Positions 33,873 through 43,999 of a stretch of DNA of 64,000 nucleotides are shown piece after piece; position 1 is the first letter of the stretch; the number at the start of each line of letters is the position of its first letter. The stretch comes from Bacteroidales bacterium UBA1794 (lineage in GTDB: Bacteria; Bacteroidota; Bacteroidia; Bacteroidales; Bacteroidaceae): positions 5,332 to 69,331 of the forward strand of contig DCFW01000020.1 in the NCBI GenBank assembly GCA_002315435.1, written 5' to 3'. Below the pieces are notes generated by a model, which worked only from the letters and a program-made list of their open reading frames with translations, had not been told where the DNA came from and made no database searches. The position numbers and the translations under genes are program-made.

Positions 33873-35894
33873 TTATATTTGGAATTTCTTCTTAAATATT
33901 TTTTCCAGTTTGAGCATCTCGTCTCGATATTGGGCTGCTTCCATGAAATCGAGTTTCTTGGCGGCATGTCCCATCAACTTCTTTGTGCGTTCGATACTCT
34001 TTCTCATTTGCTCCTTGGTCATGTATTCTACAATAGGATCTGCTGCCATGGTAACGTTTTCATCTTCAACATAAGCTCTTGGAGCACCGGGCTTCTTTTC
34101 TTCGTTGAGCAGCGATGATCCCATGGCTTTGACAATTTGCGTGGGAGTAATGTGGTGTACCTCGTTGTATTTCAATTGCTTTTCACGACGATAGTTGGTC
34201 TCGTCTATGGTCTTTTTCATGCTGTCGGTTATCTTGTCGGCATACATAATGACTTTACCGTGAAGATTACGTGCTGCACGTCCCGCTGTTTGTGTGAGGG
34301 ATCTGTGCGAACGCAAAAAGCCTTCTTTGTCTGCATCCAAGATGGCAACCAACGATACTTCAGGCAAATCGAGTCCTTCACGCAACAAGTTCACGCCGAT
34401 CAGCACATCATAGATACCGGCGCGCAGATCTTCCATGATCTTCACACGATCCATCGTTTCTACATCGCTATGGATATAGTTGCACTTTATGCCTTTGCCC
34501 AGCATGTATTCTGCAAGTTCTTCGGCCATACGTTTGGTCAGTGTGGTCACCAATACGCGTTCGTTTATCTTGATGCGAGTATATATTTCATCCAACAAAT
34601 CATCGATCTGATGATGGCTGGTACGTACTTCTATTTGAGGATCCAGCAATCCGGTAGGACGAATCAACTGCTCCACGATAACTCCCTTGCTTTGCATCAA
34701 CTCGTAATCGGCAGGGGTGGCACTCACATAGATAACTTCCTTGGTGAGTTCTTCAAATTCATTAAACTGAAGCGGACGGTTGTCCAAAGCTGCCGGCAAG
34801 CGGAAACCATATTCAACCAAATTGGTCTTACGAGCCTTATCTCCTCCGTACATGGCACGAACTTGCGGGATACTTACATGACTTTCATCTATGACGGTAA
34901 GGTAATCATCCGGAAAGAAATCGAGCAGGCAGTATGGTCTTGCTCCCGGAGAACGACCGTCAAAGTATCTGGAGTAGTTCTCTATTCCTGAACAATGACC
35001 GAGTTCTTTGATCATTTCCATATCATACTCCACTCGTTCCTTGATGCGTTGTGCCTCAATCATTCTGCCCTGTGTCTCAAACTCAGCGACCCGTTTCACC
35101 AAATCGTCTTGTATGGATCTTACGGCATTTTGCTGACTATCCTGAGTGGTCATAAACAAGTTGGCCGGATAGATTTTATATTCATCAAAGGCATTGATGC
35201 GTACGCCTGTGAGCGGATCGGTTTCCTCGATGCTATCTATCTCATCATCCCATAATGTGATGCGAAGTACGGCATCAGCATAGGCCAAAGCGACATCCAA
35301 GGTATCGCCTTTCACACGGAAACAGCCTCTATCAAGGCTCAGGTCATTACGAACATACAGACTGCTCACCAATTTGCGCAGAAGTACATTCCGGTCTACT
35401 TTCATTCCTATTTTTACGTCAATGACATTGTTGTAGAAATCGGCGGGATTGCCCATACCATAGATACAGGATACCGATGAAACAACGACTACATCCTTTC
35501 TACCCGACAACAAGGCTGAGGTGGCTGCTAATCGAAGTTTATCAATTTCTTCATTGATGGCTAAATCTTTTTCTATATAAGTGTCCGAGGAAGGCAGATA
35601 AGCTTCCGGTTGATAGTAATCATAGTATGATACATAATACTCCACGGCATTCTTAGGGAAAAAACGCTTAAACTCACCATATAATTGAGCTGCGAGTGTT
35701 TTATTATGGCTAAGAATCAATGTGGGTTTATTGATATTCCTAATCACGTTCGCCACCGTAAAAGTTTTACCTGAACCGGTCACACCCAATAATGTCTGTG
35801 CCTTTTCACCGTCAAGCAGACCTTGAGTCAATTGCGCAATAGCTTCCGGTTGATCCCCGGTCGGCTGATAATCTGATGTTAGTTCAAAATCCAT
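33873..35894 (-). CDS. uvrB: Excinuclease ABC subunit B
   Basis: A 673-residue UvrB with the complete helicase set: Walker A GVTGSGKT near residue 39, the beta-hairpin YYDYYQPEAYLP, Walker B box VIDESH, motif VI QTAGRAARN, and a C-terminal UVR domain (KLDFMEAAQYRDEMLKLE) that binds UvrC. It would verify DNA damage delivered by UvrA. Nothing is missing. It starts 4 bases after the YigZ-like gene stop. Confidence 0.95.
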   Translation of the reverse strand: MDFELTSDYQPTGDQPEAIAQLTQGLLDGEKAQTLLGVTGSGKTFTVANVIRNINKPTLILSHNKTLAAQLYGEFKRFFPKNAVEYYVSYYDYYQPEAYLPSSDTYIEKDLAINEEIDKLRLAATSALLSGRKDVVVVSSVSCIYGMGNPADFYNNVIDVKIGMKVDRNVLLRKLVSSLYVRNDLSLDRGCFRVKGDTLDVALAYADAVLRITLWDDEIDSIEETDPLTGVRINAFDEYKIYPANLFMTTQDSQQNAVRSIQDDLVKRVAEFETQGRMIEAQRIKERVEYDMEMIKELGHCSGIENYSRYFDGRSPGARPYCLLDFFPDDYLTVIDESHVSIPQVRAMYGGDKARKTNLVEYGFRLPAALDNRPLQFNEFEELTKEVIYVSATPADYELMQSKGVIVEQLIRPTGLLDPQIEVRTSHHQIDDLLDEIYTRIKINERVLVTTLTKRMAEELAEYMLGKGIKCNYIHSDVETMDRVKIMEDLRAGIYDVLIGVNLLREGLDLPEVSLVAILDADKEGFLRSHRSLTQTAGRAARNLHGKVIMYADKITDSMKKTIDETNYRREKQLKYNEVHHITPTQIVKAMGSSLLNEEKKPGAPRAYVEDENVTMAADPIVEYMTKEQMRKSIERTKKLMGHAAKKLDFMEAAQYRDEMLKLEKIFKKKFQI

Positions 35895-35898
35895 TTTA

Positions 35899-36504
35899 TT
35901 ATTCTTTCATATGTGCTGTTTCGACTTTCAGCAGTTTTTCTTTCAATACTTGCACTTTTAACTTACGTATCCTCAATGTAATTTCACAATCATTATCATA
36001 TTTCTGTTCCAATATCTCGGGACCATCGTCTTTCACGATACGCATGATCTCACTCAAAAAAGGATACTCAAAAACGATTGTAAATGATTCATCTATAGTC
36101 TTTGTTATTATCTCAGCTTCGTTCAATACATCCTTTGCGGCTTCTCTGTAAGCTGAAATCAGTCCGCCTGTTCCTAATTTTATACCACCGAAATATCTTA
36201 TTACCACAATAAGTATATTGGTCACGTCGAATGATTTCATTTGTCCTAAAATAGGCTTTCCGGCTGTTCCTGACGGCTCTCCGTTATCATTCGCTCTAAA
36301 GTCCTCCCCTACATATCCCAACCTGTAGGCATAACAAACATGTCTGGCATCGTAATATTTCTTTTGATATAGGATCAGCTGTTCTTTCACTTCATCCTGT
36401 GTCAGCACAGGAATGGCAAACGAAATGAACTTGCTTTTCTTTTCGGTGAAAGTGCTGTCGGCAATAGCCTTAATTGTTTGATAAGTGTCTTTTTCCTCAA
36501 TCAT
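35899..36504 (-). CDS. YigZ/IMPACT-family protein
   Basis: A 201-residue protein with the UPF0029 signature (HVCYAYRLG, DDGEPSGTAGKPIL-like stretch ANDNGEPSGTAGKPIL and IVVIRYFGGIKLGTGGLI) in residues 20-120. A ferredoxin-like C-terminal domain follows. The family is related to eukaryotic IMPACT and probably interacts with the translation apparatus; its bacterial role is not settled. It is likely co-transcribed with uvrB. Confidence 0.85.
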   Translation of the reverse strand: MIEEKDTYQTIKAIADSTFTEKKSKFISFAIPVLTQDEVKEQLILYQKKYYDARHVCYAYRLGYVGEDFRANDNGEPSGTAGKPILGQMKSFDVTNILIVVIRYFGGIKLGTGGLISAYREAAKDVLNEAEIITKTIDESFTIVFEYPFLSEIMRIVKDDGPEILEQKYDNDCEITLRIRKLKVQVLKEKLLKVETAHMKE

Positions 36505-36520
36505 ATATCAATTTAGCAAT

Positions 36521-36572
36521 AAAAAGACACGCATCGTGATCACCGAAGTTATCAAAATGTCGTGTCTTTCAA
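36521..36572 (-). terminator. Terminator after the DUF1015 gene
   Basis: AAAGACACG and CGTGTCTTT form a 9-base stem closing a longer loop, with a T run on the minus strand. It ends the serC-serA-DUF1015 unit. Confidence 0.65.
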
Positions 36573-36595
36573 AAAATATCAGATGTCTCGAATCT

Positions 36596-37846
36596 TTAAT
36601 CTTCCAACTTATGAATAATCAATCCTGAGCGCAACTTCGGTTCGAACCAGGTAGTCTTCGGAGGCATAATTTTACCGTTGTCGGCAATGTTCATTATCTG
36701 TTCCATTGCCACCGGATAAAGTGCCAAAGCTACTTTCATCTCGCCTGAGTCAACACGTTTCTTCAATTCACCTAATCCTCTGATTCCACCGACAAAGTCA
36801 ATTCGTTTATCAGTACGCAAATCTTTGATGCCCAATACCTCATCCAAAATGTATGTTGAAGAGATAGATACATCAAGAACTTTGATCGGATCATTGTCAT
36901 CATAAGTTCCCTCTTTGGCTGTAAGACGATACCAAACGCCTTCCAAATAAATAGAGAATTCATGCAAACGCACAGGTTTATAGATCTCGGCTCCCATCTT
37001 CTCCACTGCAAATGAGCGTGAAACTGCTTCAAGAAACTGATCGGCAGTAAGACCGTTCAAGTCTTTCACTACACGGTTGTAATCAATGACAGTAAGCTGG
37101 TTTGCAGGAAAACAAACAGCCATAAAATAATTATATTCTTCTTTTCCCGTAGGATGTGAATTGTTCTTTGCTTTTTCAGCACCGACCAATGCAGCCGCAG
37201 CCGAACGATGATGTCCGTCAGCAATATATAATGAAGGCATAGCTTCAAATTGCTTGGTAATGGTAGCAATATCGCTGTCATTTTTAATGATCCAAAGCTG
37301 ATGGCGGAATCCGTCAATCGGAGCCACAAAGTCATACTCCGGTTCTCCACCGGTATACTTTGCTACAATATCGTCAATCACCTTATCATCAGGGTAAGCA
37401 AAAAATACCGGTTCAATGTTTGCATCGCTTACACGCACATGTTTCATACGGTCTTCTTCCTTATCCTTGCGGGTCAGTTCGTGTTTTTTTATTATACCGT
37501 TCAAATAATCGGGCACATATGCACCCACGACCAAACCGTATTGTATCTTGCCGTTCATTGTTTGAGCATATACATAATAATACTCTTTCGAATCCTGAAC
37601 CAACCATCCTTCGTCCTGAAACTTCTTGAATTGCTGAGCAGCCACCTCATAGACACGAGGATCATGTTCATCTGTCCCTTCCGGGAAATTTATCTCAGGT
37701 TTGATGATATGGTACAAAGACTTTTCGTTGCCTTTTGCTTCGGCACGAGCTTCATCCGAGCTTAATACATCATAAGGACGTGATTCCACCTCTTCAACAA
37801 ATTGTTTGGGAGGACGTACACCTTTAAAAGGTTTTATGGTAGCCAT
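36596..37846 (-). CDS. DUF1015-family protein
   Basis: A 416-residue protein that begins IKPFKGVRPPKQFVEEVESRPYDVLSS and contains YIADGHHRSAAA (about residue 213) and VGGIRGLGEL near the end, all signatures of DUF1015 (SerC-associated). It is found next to serine biosynthesis genes across Bacteroidetes and Firmicutes. The DGHHR motif resembles that of ParB-like or kinase-type nucleotide-binding proteins such as SerK, so an ATP-linked serine role has been suggested for relatives. Its own activity is not shown here. Confidence 0.85.
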   Translation of the reverse strand: MATIKPFKGVRPPKQFVEEVESRPYDVLSSDEARAEAKGNEKSLYHIIKPEINFPEGTDEHDPRVYEVAAQQFKKFQDEGWLVQDSKEYYYVYAQTMNGKIQYGLVVGAYVPDYLNGIIKKHELTRKDKEEDRMKHVRVSDANIEPVFFAYPDDKVIDDIVAKYTGGEPEYDFVAPIDGFRHQLWIIKNDSDIATITKQFEAMPSLYIADGHHRSAAAALVGAEKAKNNSHPTGKEEYNYFMAVCFPANQLTVIDYNRVVKDLNGLTADQFLEAVSRSFAVEKMGAEIYKPVRLHEFSIYLEGVWYRLTAKEGTYDDNDPIKVLDVSISSTYILDEVLGIKDLRTDKRIDFVGGIRGLGELKKRVDSGEMKVALALYPVAMEQIMNIADNGKIMPPKTTWFEPKLRSGLIIHKLED

Positions 37847-37856
37847 AATAATTATA

Positions 37857-38054
37857 TTATAGTGATTTCTTCTTTGTGAGGAGCTTTATCAGATAGCCCA
37901 CTCCACCAAAAATAAGGACAGCCGATGATCCCTTGCAAAATCCAAGGAAAAAGTCAGACAAGTCCTCTCTGAATATACAACTTAAAGCATATACGACACA
38001 ACCAACTAAAACATAGATGATTGCAAGGCGTATTTGAACTACTCTATTGTACAT
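37857..38054 (-). CDS. Small two-helix membrane protein
   Basis: A 65-residue protein with two hydrophobic segments (LAIIYVLVGCVVYALSCIF and SSAVLIFGGVGYLIKLL) and a Lys-rich end. It sits 10 bases after serA and 10 before DUF1015 on the same strand, so it is probably a real gene of the operon. Not recognised. Confidence 0.6.
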   Translation of the reverse strand: MYNRVVQIRLAIIYVLVGCVVYALSCIFREDLSDFFLGFCKGSSAVLIFGGVGYLIKLLTKKKSL

Positions 38055-38065
38055 ATCTTAATTTC

Positions 38066-38986
38066 TTATTTATTCACACGAAACTTCTCACTGCCGCTCT
38101 TGAAATAGCCTACGATCTGTTTGGCAGCAGCCAATCCGGCATTAATGTTTGCTTCAGCTGTCTGTGCACCCATCTTCTTAGGTGTGGCAAAGTATCTTTC
38201 AGGGAATTTCTCTGCGAACTCAGCTGTTGCAGCAGGAGCAATATCGGTAATGTATTTGAATTTAGGATGATCACCCAAGAATTTAATTACCTCAGCTTCA
38301 TTGATAACTTCTTTACGAGCGGTATTCAGCAAGATTCCATTCTCAGGCATGTTGCTCAACAAAGCATAGTTGATGGAATTTTTAGTTTCAGCTGTAGCAG
38401 GTATATGCAATGAGATGATGTCACTCACTTTGTATAACTCTTCTACAGAAGCACAAGCATGGGTACCGTCGCTTTGTATTGCTTCTCTAGGACAGAATGC
38501 ATCATATGCATATACTTCCATTCCGAAGCCACGAGCGATACGTGCCACATTACGGCCTACATTGCCATAAGCATGTATACCCAATTTCTTTCCTTTTAAT
38601 TCTGTTCCGGCAGTACCATTATAAAAGTTACGTACAGCATAAACCAACAGTCCGAAAGCCAATTCGGCAACTGCATTCGAGTTTTGTCCCGGCGTGTTCA
38701 TTACTACTACATCATGAGCAGTAGCTGCGGCTAAATCTACGTTGTCATAACCGGCACCGGCACGAACAACAATCTTCAATTCCTTAGCGGCATCAAATAC
38801 TTCATTATCTATTTTGTCACTGCGAATAATGATGGCATTGACATTCTTTACAGCTTCCAGCAATTGTGATTTATCGGTATACTTTTCAAGAACAGCCACT
38901 TCATAACCGGCAGCTTCTACTTCTTTACGAATACCTTCAACCGCAACCTTGGCAAACGGTTTTTCTGTAGCGATTAAAACTTTCAT
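38066..38986 (-). CDS. serA: D-3-phosphoglycerate dehydrogenase (short form)
   Basis: A 306-residue D-2-hydroxyacid dehydrogenase. The NAD-binding motif is LGIHAYGNVGRNVARIARGFGM near residues 134-155 (GxGxxG with A-Y-G start). The catalytic Arg is in NTARKEVI, and the catalytic Glu/His pair comes later. No ACT or ASB regulatory domain is present, so it is the short type. Adjacent serC on the same strand supports the first step of serine synthesis. Confidence 0.9.
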   Translation of the reverse strand: MKVLIATEKPFAKVAVEGIRKEVEAAGYEVAVLEKYTDKSQLLEAVKNVNAIIIRSDKIDNEVFDAAKELKIVVRAGAGYDNVDLAAATAHDVVVMNTPGQNSNAVAELAFGLLVYAVRNFYNGTAGTELKGKKLGIHAYGNVGRNVARIARGFGMEVYAYDAFCPREAIQSDGTHACASVEELYKVSDIISLHIPATAETKNSINYALLSNMPENGILLNTARKEVINEAEVIKFLGDHPKFKYITDIAPAATAEFAEKFPERYFATPKKMGAQTAEANINAGLAAAKQIVGYFKSGSEKFRVNK

Positions 38987-39077
38987 TGTATATTGTCTTT
39001 AGTTAGAATTATAACGGGAAAGAGTTATAAAGGCAAAAGCATATTTACCTTCATAACTCTTGAAAATCATATTGATA

Positions 39078-40148
39078 TTAATGCTTCTTTTCGAATTCTT
39101 GCATGCAGCTGATAAGAGCTTGTACACTCTCCAAAGAAAGAGCATTGTAGCAAGAAGCACGGAATCCGCCAACGGATCTGTGACCTTTGATACCCACCAT
39201 ACCTTTTGATACGGCAAATTCAAAGAATTCTTTCTCCAATTCTTGATACTCAGGAGCCATTACAAAACAAATATTCATGTATGAACGATCTGCCTTGTCA
39301 GCAATTGTAGGAACAAATAATTTGTTACGGTCAATCTCGCTGTACAAAGCGTCTGCCTTGGCAAGTGCTCTTCTTTCCATTTCCTTTACACCACCCTGTG
39401 CTTTCAACCAGCGTAAGTTCAGCATAGCTGAATATATAGGTAATACAGGAGGAGTATTAAACATGGATCCTTTCTCTACGTGTGTCTTGTAATCCAACAT
39501 AGTAGGGATCTGACGGCTTACTTTGCCCAATGCATCGTTCTTTACAATAACGAATGTCAAACCGGCAGGAGCCAAGTTCTTTTGTGCACCACCATAGATC
39601 ATTGCATATTTTGAAACATCAAGAGTGCGAGAGAATATATCAGACGACATATCGGCAATTACCGGAACCTTCGTATCAAAATCATGATGAAGTTCTGTTC
39701 CGAAAATGGTATTGTTAGTAGTAATATGGAAATAATCAGCGTCCTCAGGAACTGTGAAATTCTTTGGAATATAATTATAGTTTTTATCAGCTGAAGAAGC
39801 AACTTCAACAGTCTCTCCGAATAATTTAGCCTCTTTTAAAGCTTTCTTTGCCCACGTTCCAGTGTTCAAATAAGCAGCTTTCTTTTCAAGGAAATTATAA
39901 GGAACCATGCAGAACTGCAGGCTGGCACCACCTCCTAAGAAAACAACTGAATAACCTTCAGGAATATCCAAAAGTTCTTTAAACAAGGATTCTGCTTCTT
40001 CAATTACCGGTTTGAAATCTGCTGATCGGTGGCTGATCTCAAGAATAGAAAGTCCTATACCGTTGAAGTCTAGCACGCCCTGAGCTGTTTGCTCGATTAC
40101 TTCCCTGGGAAGTATAGACGGTCCCGCATTGAAATTATGCTTTTTCAT
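39078..40148 (-). CDS. serC: Phosphoserine aminotransferase
   Basis: A 356-residue PLP enzyme of class V. It opens [15 protein letters not shown], has the GGGASLQF phosphate-cup segment near 75 and the PLP lysine in [10 protein letters not shown] (Lys near 189). It ends with [19 protein letters not shown]. It converts 3-phosphohydroxypyruvate to phosphoserine, the step after SerA. Confidence 0.95.
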   Translation of the reverse strand: MKKHNFNAGPSILPREVIEQTAQGVLDFNGIGLSILEISHRSADFKPVIEEAESLFKELLDIPEGYSVVFLGGGASLQFCMVPYNFLEKKAAYLNTGTWAKKALKEAKLFGETVEVASSADKNYNYIPKNFTVPEDADYFHITTNNTIFGTELHHDFDTKVPVIADMSSDIFSRTLDVSKYAMIYGGAQKNLAPAGLTFVIVKNDALGKVSRQIPTMLDYKTHVEKGSMFNTPPVLPIYSAMLNLRWLKAQGGVKEMERRALAKADALYSEIDRNKLFVPTIADKADRSYMNICFVMAPEYQELEKEFFEFAVSKGMVGIKGHRSVGGFRASCYNALSLESVQALISCMQEFEKKH

Positions 40149-40286
40149 TTGAATGTTGTTTTGGTTATACTTAATATTTTTACTTCTCTATTTATTAAAC
40201 CTTTTGAAAAACGATGCGAAATTACTAATAATAATCATTTATAACAAATGATATGTTACAAAAAAGTATACTAAAGTTACAATTAG

Positions 40287-41618
40287 TTATTTTGCTTCTT
40301 CTATAATGGTCTTCAGGCTTTTTATTTTCTCCCCTTCGATCTGATTCAAGGTTTGATTCAGTTTCTTCCGACTTACTGCTACAAAAGAATAATGGTCCTT
40401 CACATCAATCAACCCTATGTCTTTGTTGTTCAGCCCACCCTTTTTGCAAAGAAATCCAACTATATCCGTTTTGTTTAACTTATCTTTCTTTCCTTTACCT
40501 ATATATAATGTTGCCCAAATCGGCTTTGGCGGTACAGGAACATTTTCAGGTAATTCATAAGTTTCCACAGACTGAGTGATGTACTCAGGCAAGTGCTCTA
40601 CATCATTCAATATGATATAGGAGGTACCTTCTGCATCCCATCTGGCCGTACGTCCGTTACGATGGGTAAATGCCTCTTGATTGACAGGTAAATGATAATG
40701 CACGATATTCTTTATCTCAGGTATGTCCAATCCACGCGAAGCCAAATCAGTGGAAACAAGCACATGACAACTTCCATTACGGAATTTATAAAGTGCCCGT
40801 TCGCGATCTTGCTGTTCCATGCCTCCATGAAAAGCTCCATTCTCCAACTTCACTGAAGTAAGGTATTGACTGACTCTATCTACTGATTCACGATAATTCA
40901 CAAACACAATGGTGGAATCGCTGCCCAAAGCACATAGAAGCTTATAAAGCGTATCCAATTTATCCTTATCGGGCGAATTGACTACTCGTAAATCCAAACG
41001 ATTGTCGGTCTTTGATTTGTCAAGATAGTCCAATCGAACCGTTTCGTTCATTCCTGTGAAACGTGGGATTTGTTCTGCATCCGTGGCTGAAAGTAAGATA
41101 CGTCGTGTCAGTGAATGTAGCTGCGAAATAATATCTTCCATCTCTTCTTGAAATCCGTATTCAAGAGATTTGTCAAACTCATCAATAATTAATGTAGTAA
41201 TAGTTGACGGATCAATATTTCCTTTTTCAATGTGGTCGAGGATTCTACCTGGAGTACCTACCACCAATTGAGGCTTATTATATTGTAAACTACGATGTTC
41301 TTCTGAAGTAGGATGACCACCATAACAGGCCATAGCCTTGAAAGGTGTATTCATCTGATTAAAAACTGTGGTGATCTGTAGTGCCAATTCACGAGATGGA
41401 GCCATAACCAAGGCTTGAACCTGATCATTTGCGACATCCAGTAATTGCAATAAAGGCAGCAAATATGCGAGAGTTTTACCACTTCCCGTAGGTGACAGCA
41501 GAATCATGTCTTTTTGCTTTTCTACTATAGCCTGCAATGAAGCCTGCTGCATTGGGTTTAGTTCTTCAATGCCCAATTGAGCTAATGCTGTATCAATTAA
41601 ATTACTATATGTTACCAT
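40287..41618 (-). CDS. DEAD-box RNA helicase, DbpA-like
   Basis: A 443-residue helicase with the Q motif near GIEELNPMQ, Walker A SPTGSGKT (residues about 41-48), motif II as DEFD instead of DEAD, motif III SAT, and motif VI HRNGRTARWD. The last 75 residues (LYIGKGKKDKLNKTDIVGFLCKKGGL) match the DbpA RNA-binding domain that recognises 23S rRNA, so a role in large-subunit assembly is likely. A TAACTTTG box lies only 5 bases before the start codon on the minus strand, suggesting a leaderless or nearly leaderless transcript. Confidence 0.8.
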   Translation of the reverse strand: MVTYSNLIDTALAQLGIEELNPMQQASLQAIVEKQKDMILLSPTGSGKTLAYLLPLLQLLDVANDQVQALVMAPSRELALQITTVFNQMNTPFKAMACYGGHPTSEEHRSLQYNKPQLVVGTPGRILDHIEKGNIDPSTITTLIIDEFDKSLEYGFQEEMEDIISQLHSLTRRILLSATDAEQIPRFTGMNETVRLDYLDKSKTDNRLDLRVVNSPDKDKLDTLYKLLCALGSDSTIVFVNYRESVDRVSQYLTSVKLENGAFHGGMEQQDRERALYKFRNGSCHVLVSTDLASRGLDIPEIKNIVHYHLPVNQEAFTHRNGRTARWDAEGTSYIILNDVEHLPEYITQSVETYELPENVPVPPKPIWATLYIGKGKKDKLNKTDIVGFLCKKGGLNNKDIGLIDVKDHYSFVAVSRKKLNQTLNQIEGEKIKSLKTIIEEAK

Positions 41619-41705
41619 GCGACAAAGTTATAAATAAAAAAAGTATTAGAGCGCATCATCTATTATTTTTTTACAAGAACACTTTTATATTGGAGCGAGA
41701 TTGCT

Positions 41706-41713
41706 TACCTTTG
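41706..41713 (+). promoter_or_regulatory. -7 box of prs
   Basis: TACCTTTG, 40 bases before the prs start codon. A TTGG at 41690 lies somewhat close for a -33 element. Confidence 0.55.
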
Positions 41714-41752
41714 CAAACAATTAACACAATATAGGTAATATCATTTAACAAA

Positions 41753-42691
41753 ATGAGCGAAATAGCACCATATTTAGTATTCTCAGGTACTCGTTCAAAG
41801 TATCTGGCAGAGAGAATCTGCGAACATCTAAGTTGCCCGTTGGGTAACATGAACATCACCCACTTTGCTGATGGAGAGTTTGCAGTATCATATGAAGAAT
41901 CTATCCGAGGATCTCATGTGTTCCTTGTACAATCAACCTTCCCAAATTCGGACAATTTGATGGAACTTCTTTTGATGATTGATGCCGCTAAGCGTGCATC
42001 TGCGAAAAGTATTGTTGCAGTCATGCCGTATTTTGGTTGGGCTCGCCAAGATAGAAAGGACAAACCACGTGTCTCTATCGGAGCGAAATTAGTAGCTGAT
42101 CTGTTAAGTGTTGCGGGCGTAGACCGCATAATCACAATGGATTTGCATGCTGATCAGATTCAGGGCTTCTTTGACGTTCCTGTTGATCACTTGTATGCAT
42201 CAGCTGTATTCCTGCCATACATTGAGTCTCTTCATCTTGATAATTTGGTCATAGCAACTCCTGATGTCGGCGGTTCAAAACGTGCCAGTACTTTCTCTAA
42301 GTATTTGGGTGTGCCATTGGTTCTTTGTAACAAGGTACGTGCGAAAGCAAACGTAGTAGCCTCCATGCAAATTATTGGTGATGTACGTAACAAAAATGTA
42401 ATTTTGGTAGATGATATCGTTGATACAGGCGGAACCATTACTAAAGCTGCTGATTTAATGATGGAAAACGGTGCAACCAGTGTACGTGCCATTGCCAGTC
42501 ATTGCGTGATGTCTGATCCTGCTTCAGAGCGTGTAGACCAATCAAAACTAACTGAGTTGGTATTCACAAACAGTATTCCCTATAAAGGAACATCTTCAAA
42601 AGTAAAGCAATTAACGGTTGCCGGTCTTTTTGCTGAAACAATTCGTCGTGTCTACAACAACGAGTCTATCAGCGGTCAATATTTGATTTGA
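41753..42691 (+). CDS. prs: Ribose-phosphate pyrophosphokinase
   Basis: A 312-residue PRPP synthetase. The ATP-binding region FGWARQDRKDKPR, the divalent-metal site MDLHADQIQGFFDVPVDHL and the PRPP loop VDDIVDTGGTI (near residue 222) are all intact. It makes the activated ribose for nucleotide, histidine and NAD synthesis. A single gene with its own promoter and a strong terminator. Confidence 0.95.
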   Translation: MSEIAPYLVFSGTRSKYLAERICEHLSCPLGNMNITHFADGEFAVSYEESIRGSHVFLVQSTFPNSDNLMELLLMIDAAKRASAKSIVAVMPYFGWARQDRKDKPRVSIGAKLVADLLSVAGVDRIITMDLHADQIQGFFDVPVDHLYASAVFLPYIESLHLDNLVIATPDVGGSKRASTFSKYLGVPLVLCNKVRAKANVVASMQIIGDVRNKNVILVDDIVDTGGTITKAADLMMENGATSVRAIASHCVMSDPASERVDQSKLTELVFTNSIPYKGTSSKVKQLTVAGLFAETIRRVYNNESISGQYLI

Positions 42692-42711
42692 TATAGATTT
42701 ATATATTCGAT

Positions 42712-42745
42712 AAAAAGGGATACACACATTGTGTATCCCTTTTTT
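42712..42745 (+). terminator. Terminator of prs
   Basis: A 14-base stem (AAAAAGGGATACAC with GTGTATCCCTTTTT) and a 5-base loop followed by T. Confidence 0.9.
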
Positions 42746-42846
42746 GTGTAATGGCAAAGGCAAGTCATTCGTTATTACCGAATGCAGGCATTGTCCCCTA
42801 CCCATTATTTTCTAGTAAAAAAAAGAATAAATTGAGATTTTAAATG

Positions 42847-42854
42847 TACTTTTG
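42847..42854 (+). promoter_or_regulatory. -7 box of the epimerase-rarA unit
   Basis: TACTTTTG, 42 bases before the start codon. Confidence 0.55.
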
Positions 42855-42896
42855 CATGAAGGAATCCACATGGTTTCATTTAAAAATTAAAGGAAA

Positions 42897-43997
42897 ATGG
42901 TAAAAGTTTGTATTGTTACGGGTGCACGCCCTAATTTCATGAAAGCAGCTCCTATCATCAGAGCTATCAATAAAGCAATAGAAGAAGGAAAACAGATTTC
43001 ATATCGACTAATATATACCGGTTTGCATGATGATTCCACTCTTGAGCCGTCGCTCTTCACTGATCTGGAAATAAACAAACCTGATGCATTCCTGAATGCC
43101 GACTGTGAGAATTTGAATGAACTGGCAGGTAAAACGATGTTTGCCTTCGAACAGGAACTGACAGCTAATCCGACTGACGTAGTGATTGTTGTTGACGACC
43201 TCACATCTACTATGGCTTGTGCCATTGTGGCAAAGAAGAAAGGCGTGATGCTGGCTCATCTTGTGGCAGGTACACGATCATTTGATATAAAGATGCCTAA
43301 AGAGATTAATCGTCTGGTCATTGACGGATTGTCTGATTTACTGTTTACTGCCGGTGTAGGCTCTAATCGTAATGTAAGTCGTGAAGGGGCCGAGACATCA
43401 CAGGTATATATGGTAGGAAACATTTTAGTGGATACATTGCGATTCAACCGAAATAAATTGGTGATGCCTGCTATATTCAATATCTTGGGACTAAAAGAGA
43501 AGGAATATCTGGTATTCACACTCAATCGTCATGCCCTGCTCAGCAATCCAGAGAATCTGAAAAAGATGTTTGCAGGTTTCATACGTGAGACTGGTAATAC
43601 TCCAATAATTGCTCCTATGCATGAGTATGCCGGCAAGGAAATATCCAAACTACTACCTGCAGGATGCAACTTCCATATTGTGCCTCCACAAACATATCTC
43701 GGTTTCGGGTATCTAACTACTCATGCCAAAGGTATCATTACCGACTCAGGCAACGTGGCTGAAGAAGCTACTTTCAACGGTGTGCCTTGCATCACTCTGA
43801 ATAGTTACACAGAGCATACCGAGACGGTAACTGTAGGCACGAATGTATTGGTAGGTGAAGACCCTGAAAAACTTGCAGAAGCCACTCATAATCTAATTTC
43901 AGGCACATGGAAACAAGGTGCTTTACCAGAAAGATGGGACGGTAGAACAGCGGAAAGGATCATTCAAATATTACTTGAATATAACGAGGATAAATAA
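42897..43997 (+). CDS. wecB: Non-hydrolysing UDP-N-acetylglucosamine 2-epimerase
   Basis: A 366-residue GT-B-fold epimerase opening VKVCIVTGARPNFMKAAPI. Its second half contains the UDP-binding GIITDSGNVAEEATFNGVPCITL block (Ser/Glu near 280-290). It would interconvert UDP-GlcNAc and UDP-ManNAc for surface polysaccharides. The segment after GLHD, normally a second substrate contact, is present (YTGLHDDS). Homologues annotated wecB differ somewhat, so exact substrate is inferred. rarA follows after 2 bases. Confidence 0.8.
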   Translation: MVKVCIVTGARPNFMKAAPIIRAINKAIEEGKQISYRLIYTGLHDDSTLEPSLFTDLEINKPDAFLNADCENLNELAGKTMFAFEQELTANPTDVVIVVDDLTSTMACAIVAKKKGVMLAHLVAGTRSFDIKMPKEINRLVIDGLSDLLFTAGVGSNRNVSREGAETSQVYMVGNILVDTLRFNRNKLVMPAIFNILGLKEKEYLVFTLNRHALLSNPENLKKMFAGFIRETGNTPIIAPMHEYAGKEISKLLPAGCNFHIVPPQTYLGFGYLTTHAKGIITDSGNVAEEATFNGVPCITLNSYTEHTETVTVGTNVLVGEDPEKLAEATHNLISGTWKQGALPERWDGRTAERIIQILLEYNEDK

Positions 43998-43999
43998 TT

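Noticed and set aside
34137..34991. 284-codon plus-strand frame opposite uvrB
   Set aside because: It lies wholly antisense to uvrB and has no family features.
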